DNA from: Candidatus Zixiibacteriota bacterium
GTDB taxonomy: Bacteria; Zixibacteria; MSB-5A5; GN15; PGXB01
Direction of reading: 5' to 3'
Assembly (NCBI GenBank): GCA_900498245.1
Contig: LS998015.1
Coordinates: forward strand, 1,762,343 to 1,825,744
DNA: 63,402 nucleotides
Shown: positions 18,401 to 27,608 of the stretch, one piece after another
Layout of the letters: each line of letters starts with the position of its first letter
Numbering within the stretch: position 1 is the first letter of the stretch
The notes under the pieces: generated by a model
Database searches by the model: none
Told to the model about the DNA's origin: nothing
The model's input: only the letters and a program-made list of their open reading frames with translations
Program-made: the position numbers and the translations under genes

Positions 18401-19122
18401 CGCTCATGTTTCAATTCCGTGAAAGCGCCTTTACTCAAAAATATCTCCCAGGCCTTTAACTCTTCCGCCATTTTCTGGTAGCGTTCGGCCTTTTTCATCT
18501 GGCGATTGAGGGAATTAACCTGAGTATTAACTTCGGCGACAATATCCTTCAGGCGAAGCAAATCCTGCTCGGTTGCCTCCAATTTGCGTATAGCCGCTTT
18601 CTTGCGGCTCTTATATTTCGAAATTCCGGCCGCTTCCTCGAAAAGAAAGCGGCGGTCATCGGCCCGATCGGAAAGAATGGCATCAATCATATCCTGCTGG
18701 ATCACCGAATAAACATGCGCCCCGATCCCGGTATCCATCAATAGATCGGCGATATCTTTCAGGCGGCAGGGAATTTTGTTAAGCAGGTATTCGGAATCGC
18801 CGGATCGAAAAAGGCGGCGCGTGATCTGGACTTCGCCGTATTCGGTGGGAAGAACTCCGCGGTCATTTTGTATCACCAGCGTTACTTCGGCCATGCCGAG
18901 AGGTTTGATATCGCGAGTGCCGTTGAAAATAATTTCTTCCATTTTGCTGCCGCGCAGGAGGGAGACCTTTTGTTCACCGAGGACCCAGCGGATAGAGTCA
19001 AGTATATTGGTTTTGCCGCATCCGTTTGGACCGACAATCGATATGATACCCTTGGTCAATTTGATGATGGTTTTATCGGGAAAGGATTTGAATCCAAGTA
19101 GCTCCAAGCGCTTGAGATACAC
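15448..19122 (-). CDS. smc: SMC, chromosome segregation ATPase
   Basis: The 1224-residue protein is a full-length bacterial condensin subunit. Walker A (GPNGCGKTNI) lies at residues 31-40, coiled coils at about 170-500 and 660-1000, a hinge at about 520-640 (WPGLIGTIADSL...ALGEIAGFMI), the ABC signature (QMSGGERAMTAISLLFAI) near 1085 and Walker B with D-loop (FCIFDEIDAPLDD) near 1110. It loops and organises DNA for segregation. The signature has Met where the family usually has Leu (LSGGE). ATG follows GGAGGAACCGT. No scpA or scpB is in the window. Confidence 0.97.
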   Translation of the reverse strand: MYLKRLELLGFKSFPDKTIIKLTKGIISIVGPNGCGKTNILDSIRWVLGEQKVSLLRGSKMEEIIFNGTRDIKPLGMAEVTLVIQNDRGVLPTEYGEVQITRRLFRSGDSEYLLNKIPCRLKDIADLLMDTGIGAHVYSVIQQDMIDAILSDRADDRRFLFEEAAGISKYKSRKKAAIRKLEATEQDLLRLKDIVAEVNTQVNSLNRQMKKAERYQKMAEELKAWEIFLSKGAFTELKHERKDCLAERESLLDIRQKHDTDIDSLSARQEEERNRLTDIDKQLAEIAARLFEHSEQAHELEKEISVLQQKRENSRQLKDRNLLDIEAFKRRKENLFEQIGESERALVALEEQLSGITEQLSHSATYQVDADEEVLVARRSREELNQQMLALEGRLSADKSSDSNLKEQEIDITDALTRQEESLAGMSVKRSELEKHLKDSEDSRGAFLSQLEMARENRSAMEAEITALLARSEELSGEIFESTASFEAAEARRHLLQEMMIHYEGYSPGAAATLAESQKWPGLIGTIADSLTPVSGFENAIESALGEIAGFMICRDRETAGDIINYLRAEKKGKAGLVILDECRSEETVNRPEFQPESVQGWADEYVTVNAELAPLVKLLLSRTAVVKAEAAPEVVRHLPLYFSAVTLEGQLFHSQAIISGGSTEGFSLFGRKEKIAEQEKIISELNRQIEKAKVDRTEVTTRLASIQGALRDAIAEIEKFEVQLENIDKELTSKHYEIQTVVSEIHRIEKEKGTYQDKLDLLRNRQYNLTLNYDSLTQEKEELLKRLENQNQLIQEKERKSEELQSRISELQIGQIELKSQKQQAESQIRHTRELISEIDINAERKTREIAVSELEIAEAVDKIKALEVDLKGMFEARTVIDEKQLAMRQIHSEISGHLDGREKEIKSIRTAREEVLNKLHTTELRLTEIEAETKNLLEKIRDEYDLDLEQAAAPIPDDSITEDRRQERVHELKEAMKNFGGVNLLAIEEYHSAKERQEFLGAQLNDLLNAKSTLQSTITKINVTAKNLFIETFGKVRENFQKVFQELFSGGESDIRLVDPEDPLESPIEIIVRPRGKKLLSIAQMSGGERAMTAISLLFAIYLVKPSPFCIFDEIDAPLDDANIHRFLKMIRTFSDTTQFIIITHNKITMEAADVLYGVTMETPGISKVVSVRFNRDADEPLVNTALIDSEPAREIELPAAIRERLTSHVKIDSGGDDEFDS

Positions 19123-19137
19123 GGTTCCTCCGGAACT

Positions 19138-19716
19138 CTAATTGAGATTGCTATCGGTTTTTGTTGGCATTTGCACCTTCAGCGAGCCGAGCATTTCAAT
19201 AATGGATCGATAAATGCTTTTTTCGTCACGAAGGTAGCGGCTTTTTATTTCAAAATTGTAGTATGGTGCCCCCAGATTTCCGGCGCTACCCACGCGGATA
19301 GCACGAGGAAAGGAGAGAAGCACGGATTTCACGAAATTGCTGGAATCGAGATTTAAATCAAGAATCAAGTCATACTTGTTCTGGTGCAGAACCCCCAGAT
19401 ATTTTCGGCGGGCGAGGCCGCTCCAGGTCAAATGATCTTTTGATGGGGTCAGTATGCGAAAGCCCTTGTGCGGAAAGATACCATGGACCGAGCTGCCCGG
19501 GCTGGCCATCAAATAAATCTCCGCGTCACCGAAGACCTGTGACAAATCGGGCAAAACCTGTTTTACCACGGTCAATTCCCTCTGACCCGGTGGCAGGCAG
19601 ACCAAAATATTCCTCGTATTCTGCATATCATAAGGGATACGAATTTCGGCGGGTTGATATTTTTTGAGAGAAAGGCGCAGTTTCAGGCCGGCTGCAAATT
19701 TCTTAATGCCCACCAT
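19138..19716 (-). CDS. GT9-like N-terminal half-protein (glycosyltransferase fold), function unknown
   Basis: The 192-residue product resembles only the N-terminal Rossmann-like half of glycosyltransferase family 9 (heptosyltransferase-like) proteins. It has NILVCLPPGQRELTVVKQVLPDL, a middle segment FGDAEIYLMASPG, then KYDLILDLNLDSSNF and PRAIRVGSAGN. The nucleotide-sugar-binding C-terminal half is absent and the stop is followed directly by smc, so either it is a genuine half-size family or an old truncation. Its start overlaps rodZ by 14 bases, so it is part of the operon. The frame is intact and composition matches its neighbours. The GT9 relation is a pattern judgement; no activity should be assumed. 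Confidence 0.6.
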   Translation of the reverse strand: MVGIKKFAAGLKLRLSLKKYQPAEIRIPYDMQNTRNILVCLPPGQRELTVVKQVLPDLSQVFGDAEIYLMASPGSSVHGIFPHKGFRILTPSKDHLTWSGLARRKYLGVLHQNKYDLILDLNLDSSNFVKSVLLSFPRAIRVGSAGNLGAPYYNFEIKSRYLRDEKSIYRSIIEMLGSLKVQMPTKTDSNLN

Positions 19717-20560
19717 TTCCTGAGTCCTTAGGGATCAAATAATAATTACCCTTGTTGGCCTGAGTGATCTCCAGACCGCGAATGGGCCGACCGCCGGGCG
19801 AGAGAGGTTTCAACAAAGCATCATTTAATTTGAATTCTACCCCGGCCGGATTGCCGGCCGCAATTATAAATTTATCCTGAGCCGTAATTTCCCGATTGGT
19901 TCCGGGGGAAAGCGTTCCAAAGACGGCCGTATCATTGTCGGCTACGATAAGAAACCAGCACGTCTGCTGCACGGAAATGTCCAGTTTCATTTTGCCGCCT
20001 CCAATGTTTGTGTTCGGAGCCGAAGAGATGAGGGGTGTAGAATCAATCATGCCAATAGGAGAAGTGACGGAGTCGAAAGCAAATTCCGCAGAATCTATAG
20101 GCGGGTTCGATTCATTGGCAGCTCTTTCGGTTTCTTGAGGAGTCTTTCCGTTGAAAATTATGACCAAAATGATGCCGACCGCAATAACCACAATTGCGGC
20201 CAGTGAGAATACGGCTCGAAAGGGGGAACGCCCCGAGGGCTTTGCATCCGGCTTTTTATCAGGAATTTTCGTCTCTTCAATTTTGGGAGGACCGGTAATC
20301 GGCTTCGGAATTAGAGTCGGTTCCGGTTCGGAGGCCTGCTCAAAGATCTCATCGGCATCAAGACCCATTTCACGGGCATAGGAATGGGCGAAGAGTTCGT
20401 AATAGACAACTGACGGAAATTCCTTCGGGTCGCCGGCTTCAATTGCCGCCAGATATCTTTCAATTATTTTGGTATCTTCGGCCAGTCCGCTTAAGTCTTT
20501 GCCCAGTTCCATCCTTCGTTTTTTCAGGATTTCACCGATTTGCTTGTAATTATATTTCAT
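19703..20560 (-). CDS. rodZ: RodZ-like cytoskeleton-associated membrane protein
   Basis: The 285-residue protein has the RodZ layout. There is a cytoplasmic helix-turn-helix of the Xre type (IGEILKKRRMELGKDLSGLAEDTKI, about 6-70), a Pro/Lys-rich linker, one transmembrane helix (AVFSLAAIVVIAVGIILVIIF, about 118-138) and a periplasmic DUF4115-like beta domain (LDISVQQTCWFLIVADNDTAVF to RGLEITQANKGNYYLI). RodZ links MreB to the cell-wall elongation machinery, implying a rod or curved shape; mreB is not visible here. It lies six bases downstream of maf. Confidence 0.85.
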   Translation of the reverse strand: MKYNYKQIGEILKKRRMELGKDLSGLAEDTKIIERYLAAIEAGDPKEFPSVVYYELFAHSYAREMGLDADEIFEQASEPEPTLIPKPITGPPKIEETKIPDKKPDAKPSGRSPFRAVFSLAAIVVIAVGIILVIIFNGKTPQETERAANESNPPIDSAEFAFDSVTSPIGMIDSTPLISSAPNTNIGGGKMKLDISVQQTCWFLIVADNDTAVFGTLSPGTNREITAQDKFIIAAGNPAGVEFKLNDALLKPLSPGGRPIRGLEITQANKGNYYLIPKDSGNGGH

Positions 20561-20566
20561 TCAGAC

Positions 20567-21172
20567 TCAATTCTTCTGCCACTTGCCTGCCAGACTATCA
20601 AGCAGGGTCATCGGCAAACCGGTTACATTATCAATATTTCCCACGATTCTGTCAACTAAAAAACCGCCTTTTCCCTGTATTCCATAGGCGCCGGCCTTAT
20701 CCATCGGCTCCCCCGTATCAATGTACTCCCGAATCGCTTCCGCGCTGACTTCATTGAAATAAACCTTCGTGGTTTCAAAACCGGCAACTGTTTTGCCGCC
20801 GGAATCCACCAGAGCTATGGCCGAGCAGACAGTATGTTCAGCGCCGGATAGGGCTGTCAGCATTTGGGATGCCTGCCGGGCCGAACGGGGCTTTCCCAAA
20901 ATCCTTCCGTTCAAAATCACAATTGTGTCGCATCCGAGGACAATTTCATTTTTTTTTGCCTGATTCATAACACAGTGGGCCTTGGCTTCGGCCAAAATCG
21001 TAGACAACCGGCAGGGGTCAGGATCTACATCATCCTTTTCGTCCAAATTGGGAATAATCTGGCGGAATGCAATGCCGGCTTTATTGAGAATATCGACTCG
21101 GCGGGGAGAACCGGAGGCAAGTACTAAGCCATATATTTTCAGGAGGCGCTCGATATTTTTATATTTCGTCAT
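20567..21172 (-). CDS. maf: Maf family nucleoside triphosphate pyrophosphatase
   Basis: The 201-residue protein carries the Maf signature [19 protein letters not shown] (about 16-34), the substrate loop [20 protein letters not shown] and the C-terminal [25 protein letters not shown]. Maf proteins hydrolyse non-canonical or methylated nucleoside triphosphates such as dTTP/UTP or m7GTP. The YhdE-type (dTTP/UTP) subgroup is likely from GIQGKGG, but I cannot prove the subgroup. It overlaps the 3' end of dtd by 14 bases. Confidence 0.93.
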   Translation of the reverse strand: MTKYKNIERLLKIYGLVLASGSPRRVDILNKAGIAFRQIIPNLDEKDDVDPDPCRLSTILAEAKAHCVMNQAKKNEIVLGCDTIVILNGRILGKPRSARQASQMLTALSGAEHTVCSAIALVDSGGKTVAGFETTKVYFNEVSAEAIREYIDTGEPMDKAGAYGIQGKGGFLVDRIVGNIDNVTGLPMTLLDSLAGKWQKN

Positions 21173-21605
21173 TTTCCAGCATGATAGTTACGGGTCCGTC
21201 ATTGATCAATTCTACATCCATTTTGGCGGCAAATACTCCCTCGGCAACATCAAGTTTCGATTTGCGAAATTCCGCCACCAGGGAATTATAGAATATTTCG
21301 GCCTCGGCAGGTGGCATCGTTTGGTCAAAACTGGGGCGCCGGCCCTTACGGCAGTCGGCATAAAGGGTAAACTGGGATATAATGAGCAGACCGCCTTTAA
21401 TATCAAGAAGAGAAAGATTCATTTTCCCTTGATCATCTTCGAAAATGCGCAGATTAAGGCATTTTTCCGCCATTTTAGGGATATCAACTATATTATCGCC
21501 TTTCCGAAAACCGCACAGGATAAGAAGACCGCATCCTATTTGTCCCCGAACTGCGCCATCGACTGCCACGGAGGCCCGACTGACTCTTTGAATTAACATT
21601 CTCAT
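21159..21605 (-). CDS. dtd: D-aminoacyl-tRNA deacylase
   Basis: The 148-residue DTD hydrolyses D-amino acids (and glycine) mischarged on tRNA. The start [17 protein letters not shown] is typical. The catalytic [17 protein letters not shown] lies near residue 77, and [11 protein letters not shown] near the C-terminus stands in for the family's NxGPVT cross-subunit motif. Length is normal. It is the first gene of the dtd-maf-rodZ-GT9-smc-ftsY-yjbQ-rlmH operon and diverges from the activase gene across a 116-base gap. Confidence 0.95.
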   Translation of the reverse strand: MRMLIQRVSRASVAVDGAVRGQIGCGLLILCGFRKGDNIVDIPKMAEKCLNLRIFEDDQGKMNLSLLDIKGGLLIISQFTLYADCRKGRRPSFDQTMPPAEAEIFYNSLVAEFRKSKLDVAEGVFAAKMDVELINDGPVTIMLENDEI

Positions 21606-21653
21606 AAGACAGGGGAATATATTAAATGGACAATATCCTGCAAAGGATTATGA

Positions 21654-21682
21654 TTGCAACGACATAAAATAAATGTTATGTT
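21654..21682 (+). promoter_or_regulatory. Candidate promoter for the activase fusion gene
   Basis: TTGCAA (21654-21659), 17 bases, then TATGTT (21677-21682). Both hexamers are four-of-six matches; position and spacing fit a promoter for the ATG at 21722, with a leader of about 33 bases. Confidence 0.4.
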
Positions 21683-21721
21683 AGATGCCAACACTATCCT
21701 GAGAGTTTTATAGGGTGCTAA

Positions 21722-24700
21722 ATGGATTTAAGCAATTGCTCTATTGGAATTGACATCGGATCGGTATCGGTAAAGGCGGCGGTTCTAAATGCTGATAAGG
21801 AGGTTGTCAAGACCGCCTACCGTCGGTTTCATGGACGCCCGTATCAGACCCTGAAAGAATTGTTAGATACGGAATTTTCTTACTATTTAGATTCACCAGC
21901 CCGGTTGGGCATGACCGGCATTGGGGGCAAAACCGGGATAGGTATCCTGGGCGGGCTGTTTTTCGGGGAAATTGCGGCTCTGGCGGCGGCCAATTTTCAT
22001 TTGCTGCCTCAGGTCCGAACCGCCATAGAAATGGGGGGAGAAGATTCGAAATTCCTGCAATTGGATGCCGCCAAACAGACGGTCTCCGATTTCAGCATGA
22101 ATAATCTTTGTGCTGCCGGCACCGGATCATTTTTGGACCAGCAGGCCGGACGACTCAAGATTTCAATAGACGAAGAATTCGGCCGGCTGGCCTTGAAATC
22201 GAAAAATCCTCCCCGTATTGCGGGACGATGTTCGGTCTTTGCCAAGTCCGATATGATTCATCTTCAACAGATAGCCACTCCCGACTATGATATTGTGGCC
22301 GGATTGTGTTACGCAGTGGCGAGAAATTTTAAAAGCGCCATCGCCCGCGGGAAGAAATTTGTTCCACCCGTCGCCTTTGAAGGCGGGGTGGCCTCCAACC
22401 CCGGTGTCGTCAAAGCCTTTGCCGACATTCTTGAAATCAGCGAGGACGAATTAATTATTCCTCCCGAACACAATGTCATGGGGGCAATCGGTGCGGGGCT
22501 CCTGGCGCTTAAAGCCGGGGACGGCAGTACCGCCAAAATTGAGACGGACAAAATATCGGCCTATTTGAAATTCCGTGATATCCCTAAGAGTGGTCGGGAA
22601 AAATTAACTTTCGATTATCCCGATTCTAAATTTTATTCGGTGACCACGGCCGCCTACAAAGGTCCGGTCGAGAATCTGGAAGTATATTTGGGGATTGATG
22701 TCGGCTCCCTTTCCACGAATCTTGTCCTGATTGATAAGGATAAAAATGTCGTCGCCCGCCGGTATCTTATGACGGAGGGCCGGCCGATTGAGGCCGTTCG
22801 CAGGGGATTGGCCGAAATCGGTGCCGAGGTCGGAGATAGAGTGAAAGTTATCGGGGTGGGAACGACCGGTTCAGGGCGATATTTGACCGGGGATTTCGTT
22901 GGCGCCGATATAATAAAAAATGAAATAACGGCTCAGGCTACCGCGGCCATAAATATTGACCCGACCGTCGACACCATCTTCGAAATCGGGGGACAGGACT
23001 CCAAGTATATATCTCTGCAAAATAGAACGGTCATTGATTTTGAAATGAATAAGGCCTGCGCTGCCGGCACCGGTTCGTTCCTTCAGGAACAGGCCGAGAA
23101 ATTAAACATCAATATCGAAAGGGAATTCGGTGACCGGGCTCTTTCGGCTGATTGCCCTGTTGGATGTGGCGAACGATGTACAGTTTTTATGGAGTCCGAC
23201 CTGGTCAGTCACCAGCGTGCCGGGGCCGGAACCGACGATTTAATTGCCGGACTCGCTTATTCTATTGCTTCAAATTATCTTACTAAAGTAGTGGGAGACA
23301 GAAAGATAGGCGATAATATCTTCTTTCAGGGAGGGGTGGCATGGAATAAAGGAGTGGTCGCGGCGTTTGAAAAATTGACCGGCAAAAATGTAACTGTCCC
23401 TCCTCATCACGATGTCACCGGTGCGATCGGGGCGGCCATATTGGCCATGGAATCCGATTCCGGCAAAGGGTCCTCTTTCAAGGGATTTGACCTATCGCAG
23501 AAAAAATATGCCCTCAGCACTTTCACCTGTCAGGACTGCTCCAATATGTGCGAAATACGGACTGTCACGGTTGAGGGCGAAGAACCGCTGTATTATGGCA
23601 GCCGTTGTGAGAAGTATGATGTCAAAAGGCGTTCGGAGCGAATTGAATCCGCGGATTATTTCACTCTTCGCCAGCAGCTGCTGTTGAAAAGATATATAAG
23701 TGTCGATCCGGCTCGTTCGGTGCGAGGGCGGGTGGGTATGCCTCGGATCCTGCACTTCTTCGAATTTTATCCGTTCTGGAGGGCCTTCTTCGAAGCGCTG
23801 GGATATGAAGTAATAAACAGCGATCTGTCCAATCAAAATATTGTGGAATCGGCCCTGGAAAAATTCGAAGCGGAGACCTGTTTCCCGGTCAAAATGGCTT
23901 TCGGGCACATCGATAATTTGATGCACAAAAATGTCGACTATATCTTTCTGCCGGGTATAATCAAATTCACTCTCAACGATTACGACGATTATGGAAGCTA
24001 TATATGTCCTTATGTGCAATCGATCGCGAACACAGTCTCGACCAAATTCGATTTCGCTTCGGCCGGGGTTAAATTTATCGGCTATCCCATCCGGCTGCAC
24101 CGTGATGCGTCCCGAACGATGATGCAATTGCAGCAATTAATGCGGGCGATGGATCTAAACGAAAGCGAAGTGCGGAAAGCGATCGACTGCGGTATGAAGG
24201 CTTACGAATTATTCCGCAAGGGATTGCTCGAGGAAGGCCGCAGGATACTCGAGTCAATCGCAGAAAACGAAAAGTGCCTGGTCGTGGTCAGCCGACCGTA
24301 TAACGGATTTGACCGGCGCCTGTCGCTCGATATTCCGGATAAAATGAGAAAAATAGGTATTAAAACGATTCATATCGATTTTCTGCCTTTGGATACCGAC
24401 AGCGATGATCTGGCGGCGATGTATTGGCATTATGGAAGGAAAATTTTGTCTGCGGCCAATTTTATCCGCAGGCACCGGAATTTGTACGCCGTTTATCTTA
24501 CTTCTTTCGGATGCGGACCGGATTCTTTCATAACCCACTTTTTCCGGCGCAATATGTCGGGGAAGCCGTATCTGCAGCTTGAAATGGATGAGCATTCGGC
24601 GGACGCCGGTATGATCACCAGGGTTGAGGCTTTTCTGGATTCGTTGAGATTCTATGAATTCCGACCGCCTATAACCGAATTCACTCCCGCCGAAAAGAAT

Positions 24701-25909
24701 TTTTCCCCGGAAAAGAAGACCATATTTTTACCCAATATGTGCGATCATGCTTACGCGGTCCGGGCCGCATTTGTACGGTGCGGTATCAAGGCTGAAGTTA
24801 TGGCGGAGCCCGATGAGGAGAGTCTCGGTTACGGCAAGAAATTCACTTCGGGAAAAGAATGTTTTCCTTGTGTGGTGACGACGGGTGATATGCTCCGTAA
24901 AATCAATTCCCAAGGTTTCGATCAGGAAAAAGCGGTATTTTTCATGCCGGGTGCCGACGGCCCCTGCCGATTCGGACTTTACAGTCAATATCATAGAGTC
25001 ATTCTTGATGAATTGGGCTATAAAAATATTCCTATTTACTCGCCCAATTCCCGAACCTCATATACGGACTTTGGCCTCGGCAAGACCCCCTTCCGCCGTC
25101 TGGGATGGCGAGGTATGGTCATGGTTGATTGCCTGACGAAGGCCCTCTTGAGTTCCCGGCCCTTCGAAAAGGAACAGGGATCGTCAGAAAGAGTCTATTA
25201 TCGGTATCTCTCCGAAATGCAGGACACGGTCATTAACGACGGTGATCTAAGGAAATTGGCCGAGCGAGCCGGGTACGACTTCGCCGCCATTCCGCGGAAG
25301 TCGCAGAAGAAGCCGATAATCGGTCTGGTCGGAGAAATTTATCTCCGGAACAATCGGTTTTCCAATAATCATCTCATAACGAAATTGGAGAGACTTGGGA
25401 TCGAAGTGCAGTTGGCGTCTTTTGCCGAATGGATTAATTACACTTCTTATACCTTCAAACTTGATTCGCTTTACAAACGGAATTGGAAGGCCGTTCTGAA
25501 TGCCATCCTTCAATCCTATTATCAGCACCGCGATGAAAAAGGCATTGAAAACGCCTTTCGCAAGCACTATCCCATAGATCCGGAACCTCATGTTGCCCTG
25601 GTACTCAAGTATGCGGCGCCGTATCTGCCGGTCGATGTTAGGGGAGAAGCGGTTCTTTCTATCGGTCGGGCTATCGATTTTGTCCGACGGGGCGCTTCGG
25701 GAATAGTTAATTGCATGCCTTTTAACTGCATGCCCGGAACGATCGTATCGTCGCTTTCGCGCAAAGTGTCCCGGGATCTGGATGATATCCCGTGGCTCAA
25801 TATCAGCTATGAAGGTCTTCAGGATACCGGAGAAGAAACTCGCCTCGAAGCCTTTGTTGATCAGGTAAGAAATTTCCATGTTCTCGCCCAAGAAAAGACT
25901 AAGGTGTAG
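21722..25909 (+). CDS. Double acyl-CoA dehydratase activase fused to HgdB/DUF2229-like domains
   Basis: The 1395-residue protein begins with two complete BadF/HgdC-type ATPase domains. The first (about 1-285) has GIDIGSVSVKAAVL, CAAGTGSFLDQQAGRL and GRCSVFAKSD; the second (about 320-590) has GIDVGSLSTNLVL, CAAGTGSFLQEQAEKL and GCGERCTVFMESD. In HgdC homologues these cysteines hold a shared [4Fe-4S] cluster and ATP drives one-electron transfer to a dehydratase. A Cys-rich region follows (CQDCSNMCEI near 605), then DUF2229/HgdB-like parts (HFFEFYPFWRAFFEALGYEV; FTSGKECFPCVVTTGDML). This large architecture is known as acyl-CoA dehydratase activase-related; its substrate is undefined. No hgdAB-type dehydratase genes adjoin it, so it may act alone. 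An anaerobic or microaerobic lifestyle is implied. Confidence 0.88.
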   Translation: MDLSNCSIGIDIGSVSVKAAVLNADKEVVKTAYRRFHGRPYQTLKELLDTEFSYYLDSPARLGMTGIGGKTGIGILGGLFFGEIAALAAANFHLLPQVRTAIEMGGEDSKFLQLDAAKQTVSDFSMNNLCAAGTGSFLDQQAGRLKISIDEEFGRLALKSKNPPRIAGRCSVFAKSDMIHLQQIATPDYDIVAGLCYAVARNFKSAIARGKKFVPPVAFEGGVASNPGVVKAFADILEISEDELIIPPEHNVMGAIGAGLLALKAGDGSTAKIETDKISAYLKFRDIPKSGREKLTFDYPDSKFYSVTTAAYKGPVENLEVYLGIDVGSLSTNLVLIDKDKNVVARRYLMTEGRPIEAVRRGLAEIGAEVGDRVKVIGVGTTGSGRYLTGDFVGADIIKNEITAQATAAINIDPTVDTIFEIGGQDSKYISLQNRTVIDFEMNKACAAGTGSFLQEQAEKLNINIEREFGDRALSADCPVGCGERCTVFMESDLVSHQRAGAGTDDLIAGLAYSIASNYLTKVVGDRKIGDNIFFQGGVAWNKGVVAAFEKLTGKNVTVPPHHDVTGAIGAAILAMESDSGKGSSFKGFDLSQKKYALSTFTCQDCSNMCEIRTVTVEGEEPLYYGSRCEKYDVKRRSERIESADYFTLRQQLLLKRYISVDPARSVRGRVGMPRILHFFEFYPFWRAFFEALGYEVINSDLSNQNIVESALEKFEAETCFPVKMAFGHIDNLMHKNVDYIFLPGIIKFTLNDYDDYGSYICPYVQSIANTVSTKFDFASAGVKFIGYPIRLHRDASRTMMQLQQLMRAMDLNESEVRKAIDCGMKAYELFRKGLLEEGRRILESIAENEKCLVVVSRPYNGFDRRLSLDIPDKMRKIGIKTIHIDFLPLDTDSDDLAAMYWHYGRKILSAANFIRRHRNLYAVYLTSFGCGPDSFITHFFRRNMSGKPYLQLEMDEHSADAGMITRVEAFLDSLRFYEFRPPITEFTPAEKNFSPEKKTIFLPNMCDHAYAVRAAFVRCGIKAEVMAEPDEESLGYGKKFTSGKECFPCVVTTGDMLRKINSQGFDQEKAVFFMPGADGPCRFGLYSQYHRVILDELGYKNIPIYSPNSRTSYTDFGLGKTPFRRLGWRGMVMVDCLTKALLSSRPFEKEQGSSERVYYRYLSEMQDTVINDGDLRKLAERAGYDFAAIPRKSQKKPIIGLVGEIYLRNNRFSNNHLITKLERLGIEVQLASFAEWINYTSYTFKLDSLYKRNWKAVLNAILQSYYQHRDEKGIENAFRKHYPIDPEPHVALVLKYAAPYLPVDVRGEAVLSIGRAIDFVRRGASGIVNCMPFNCMPGTIVSSLSRKVSRDLDDIPWLNISYEGLQDTGEETRLEAFVDQVRNFHVLAQEKTKV

Positions 25910-25912
25910 GCA

Positions 25913-27556
25913 ATGTCTGTTCCAGGCAATCAGGAGCTGAATTCCCTCATTGATAAAGTTCTAGAGGAAAGCTGGCGCTTTTCTCCCTCGCAGGCGACTC
26001 TGGCCGGAATTCATAAGTATGATCGCGAAATGGATCATGTGGACGGGGCCTCCCGAAAGACCTTTCTATCGCTTCAAAAAGAATGGCTGGCGAAACTTGA
26101 CGAAATTGAAGCCGGAAATGATCTCGATTTCGAAAGCAAACTCGATCTCAAGGTGCTGAAAGCCGAACTGAAGAAGAATATTTTATCCGAAGAAATGCTC
26201 TGCCGCGCCGAGCGCGAACCTTCGCAATACCCCGGGACGGCCGTTTTTTCCTGTATGATATTTACCATGCGGGATTTTCTCAGCCCGGAAGAAAGATATC
26301 TTTCGATGATAGCCCGGCTGAAGGAAATACCGCGGTATCTAATCGAAGCCAAGGAAAATTTGCGGCGGGCCGAATTTATTCCGCGCCTATGGCTCCAGAT
26401 GGCGTGCGATATCACCAGCGCCGGACAAAGTTTTTTCACCCAATTGATAACTCATAATGCCAACCATATTCCCCTTTTAAGAAATGACCTTCTGGCGGCA
26501 GCGACATTGGCATCCAAGGGATTTGATGATTATTTGAAATTCCTTAATAATGAGTTGTCCAAAAAGCCGGATGGCTCCTGGGCGACCGGGGAAAAATACA
26601 TTGAGGCGCTGCTTAAGGACTATCATTTGTTGCCGTATGATTCCGGGCAGTTGGAAGAAATCGGCCTTGACTACATTCGCTTGACCGAGACCGCTCTGGA
26701 GAAAGTGGCCAGGGAAATTTCTCCGGGGAAGAAATGGGCAGAACTGATCGATGAGATCAAGTCCGACACCCCCTCCGCCGGAAAACTTCTTGAATATTAT
26801 CGGGAAGAAATACTAAGATCGAGGGATTTCGTAATGACCAGGGACCTTGTCACTATTCCCGATAATGAGAATCTCGAGGTGATTGAAACTCCGGTTACGG
26901 AGCGCGCGGCCTTGCCCTATGCCGCCTATATGCCTCCGGCCCCTTTTGAAGAGCCCCAGAAGGGTTTTTTCTGGGTCACCCCGGTCAACCCCCGTGAATT
27001 GAACGCCAAAGAGCAGTTATCGGGACACAGCAAATGTGCCATTGAGGTCAGGACCTTACATGAAGGATACCCCGGGCACCATCTGCAACTTTGTGTGGCC
27101 AATCGGCTGAAATCCAGAGTGCGCCGCCTATATGGTACGGCTGTCTTCGTCGAGGGCTGGGCCCTTTACTGCGAAGAATTGATGAAAAGGGAAGGATTTT
27201 ATACGGGAAAAGGCACCGAACTGATTCAGTTAAAAGATCAACTGTGGCGGGCTTGCCGGGTCGTTATCGATATGCGTCTTCATAGCGGGCGATTCGGTTT
27301 TGAGGAAGCCGTCGATATGCTGGTGAAGACCGCTCGGCTGGAGCGAATCAGCGCCGAAGCCGAGGTCAGAAGATATTCCCAGACGCCGACTCAGCCCATG
27401 AGCTATCTCATCGGCAAAATTGAAATCCAACGGCTGGCCGAAGATTTCCGGAAGCGCTATCCGGACGAATCGCTCAGGAGTTTTCACGATCGCTTGTTGT
27501 CGTTTGGGTCCGTCCCGATTTCCCTGGCCCGGCAAGGTCTTATGGGAACAATGTAA
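25913..27556 (+). CDS. DUF885 family metallopeptidase-like protein
   Basis: The 547-residue protein is a DUF885 member. The helical family carries a zinc-type motif, here RTLHEGYPGHHLQL near residue 381, followed by VEGWALYCEELM near 420, which supplies the third ligand glutamate. Members are probable carboxypeptidase- or dipeptidase-like enzymes, many of them secreted; this one has no signal peptide, so it should be cytoplasmic. ATG lies three bases after the activase stop, so the two are probably co-transcribed. The substrate is unknown. Confidence 0.85.
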   Translation: MSVPGNQELNSLIDKVLEESWRFSPSQATLAGIHKYDREMDHVDGASRKTFLSLQKEWLAKLDEIEAGNDLDFESKLDLKVLKAELKKNILSEEMLCRAEREPSQYPGTAVFSCMIFTMRDFLSPEERYLSMIARLKEIPRYLIEAKENLRRAEFIPRLWLQMACDITSAGQSFFTQLITHNANHIPLLRNDLLAAATLASKGFDDYLKFLNNELSKKPDGSWATGEKYIEALLKDYHLLPYDSGQLEEIGLDYIRLTETALEKVAREISPGKKWAELIDEIKSDTPSAGKLLEYYREEILRSRDFVMTRDLVTIPDNENLEVIETPVTERAALPYAAYMPPAPFEEPQKGFFWVTPVNPRELNAKEQLSGHSKCAIEVRTLHEGYPGHHLQLCVANRLKSRVRRLYGTAVFVEGWALYCEELMKREGFYTGKGTELIQLKDQLWRACRVVIDMRLHSGRFGFEEAVDMLVKTARLERISAEAEVRRYSQTPTQPMSYLIGKIEIQRLAEDFRKRYPDESLRSFHDRLLSFGSVPISLARQGLMGTM

Positions 27557-27608
27557 ATTTGCTTTTGTTACACAGACACGAATTGCTTAATTATTTTTGG
27601 AGAAAGGT

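Noticed and set aside
23492-24136. 214-codon antisense frame within the activase gene
   Set aside because: It is a shadow of a well-conserved coding region; no Shine-Dalgarno or known domain.
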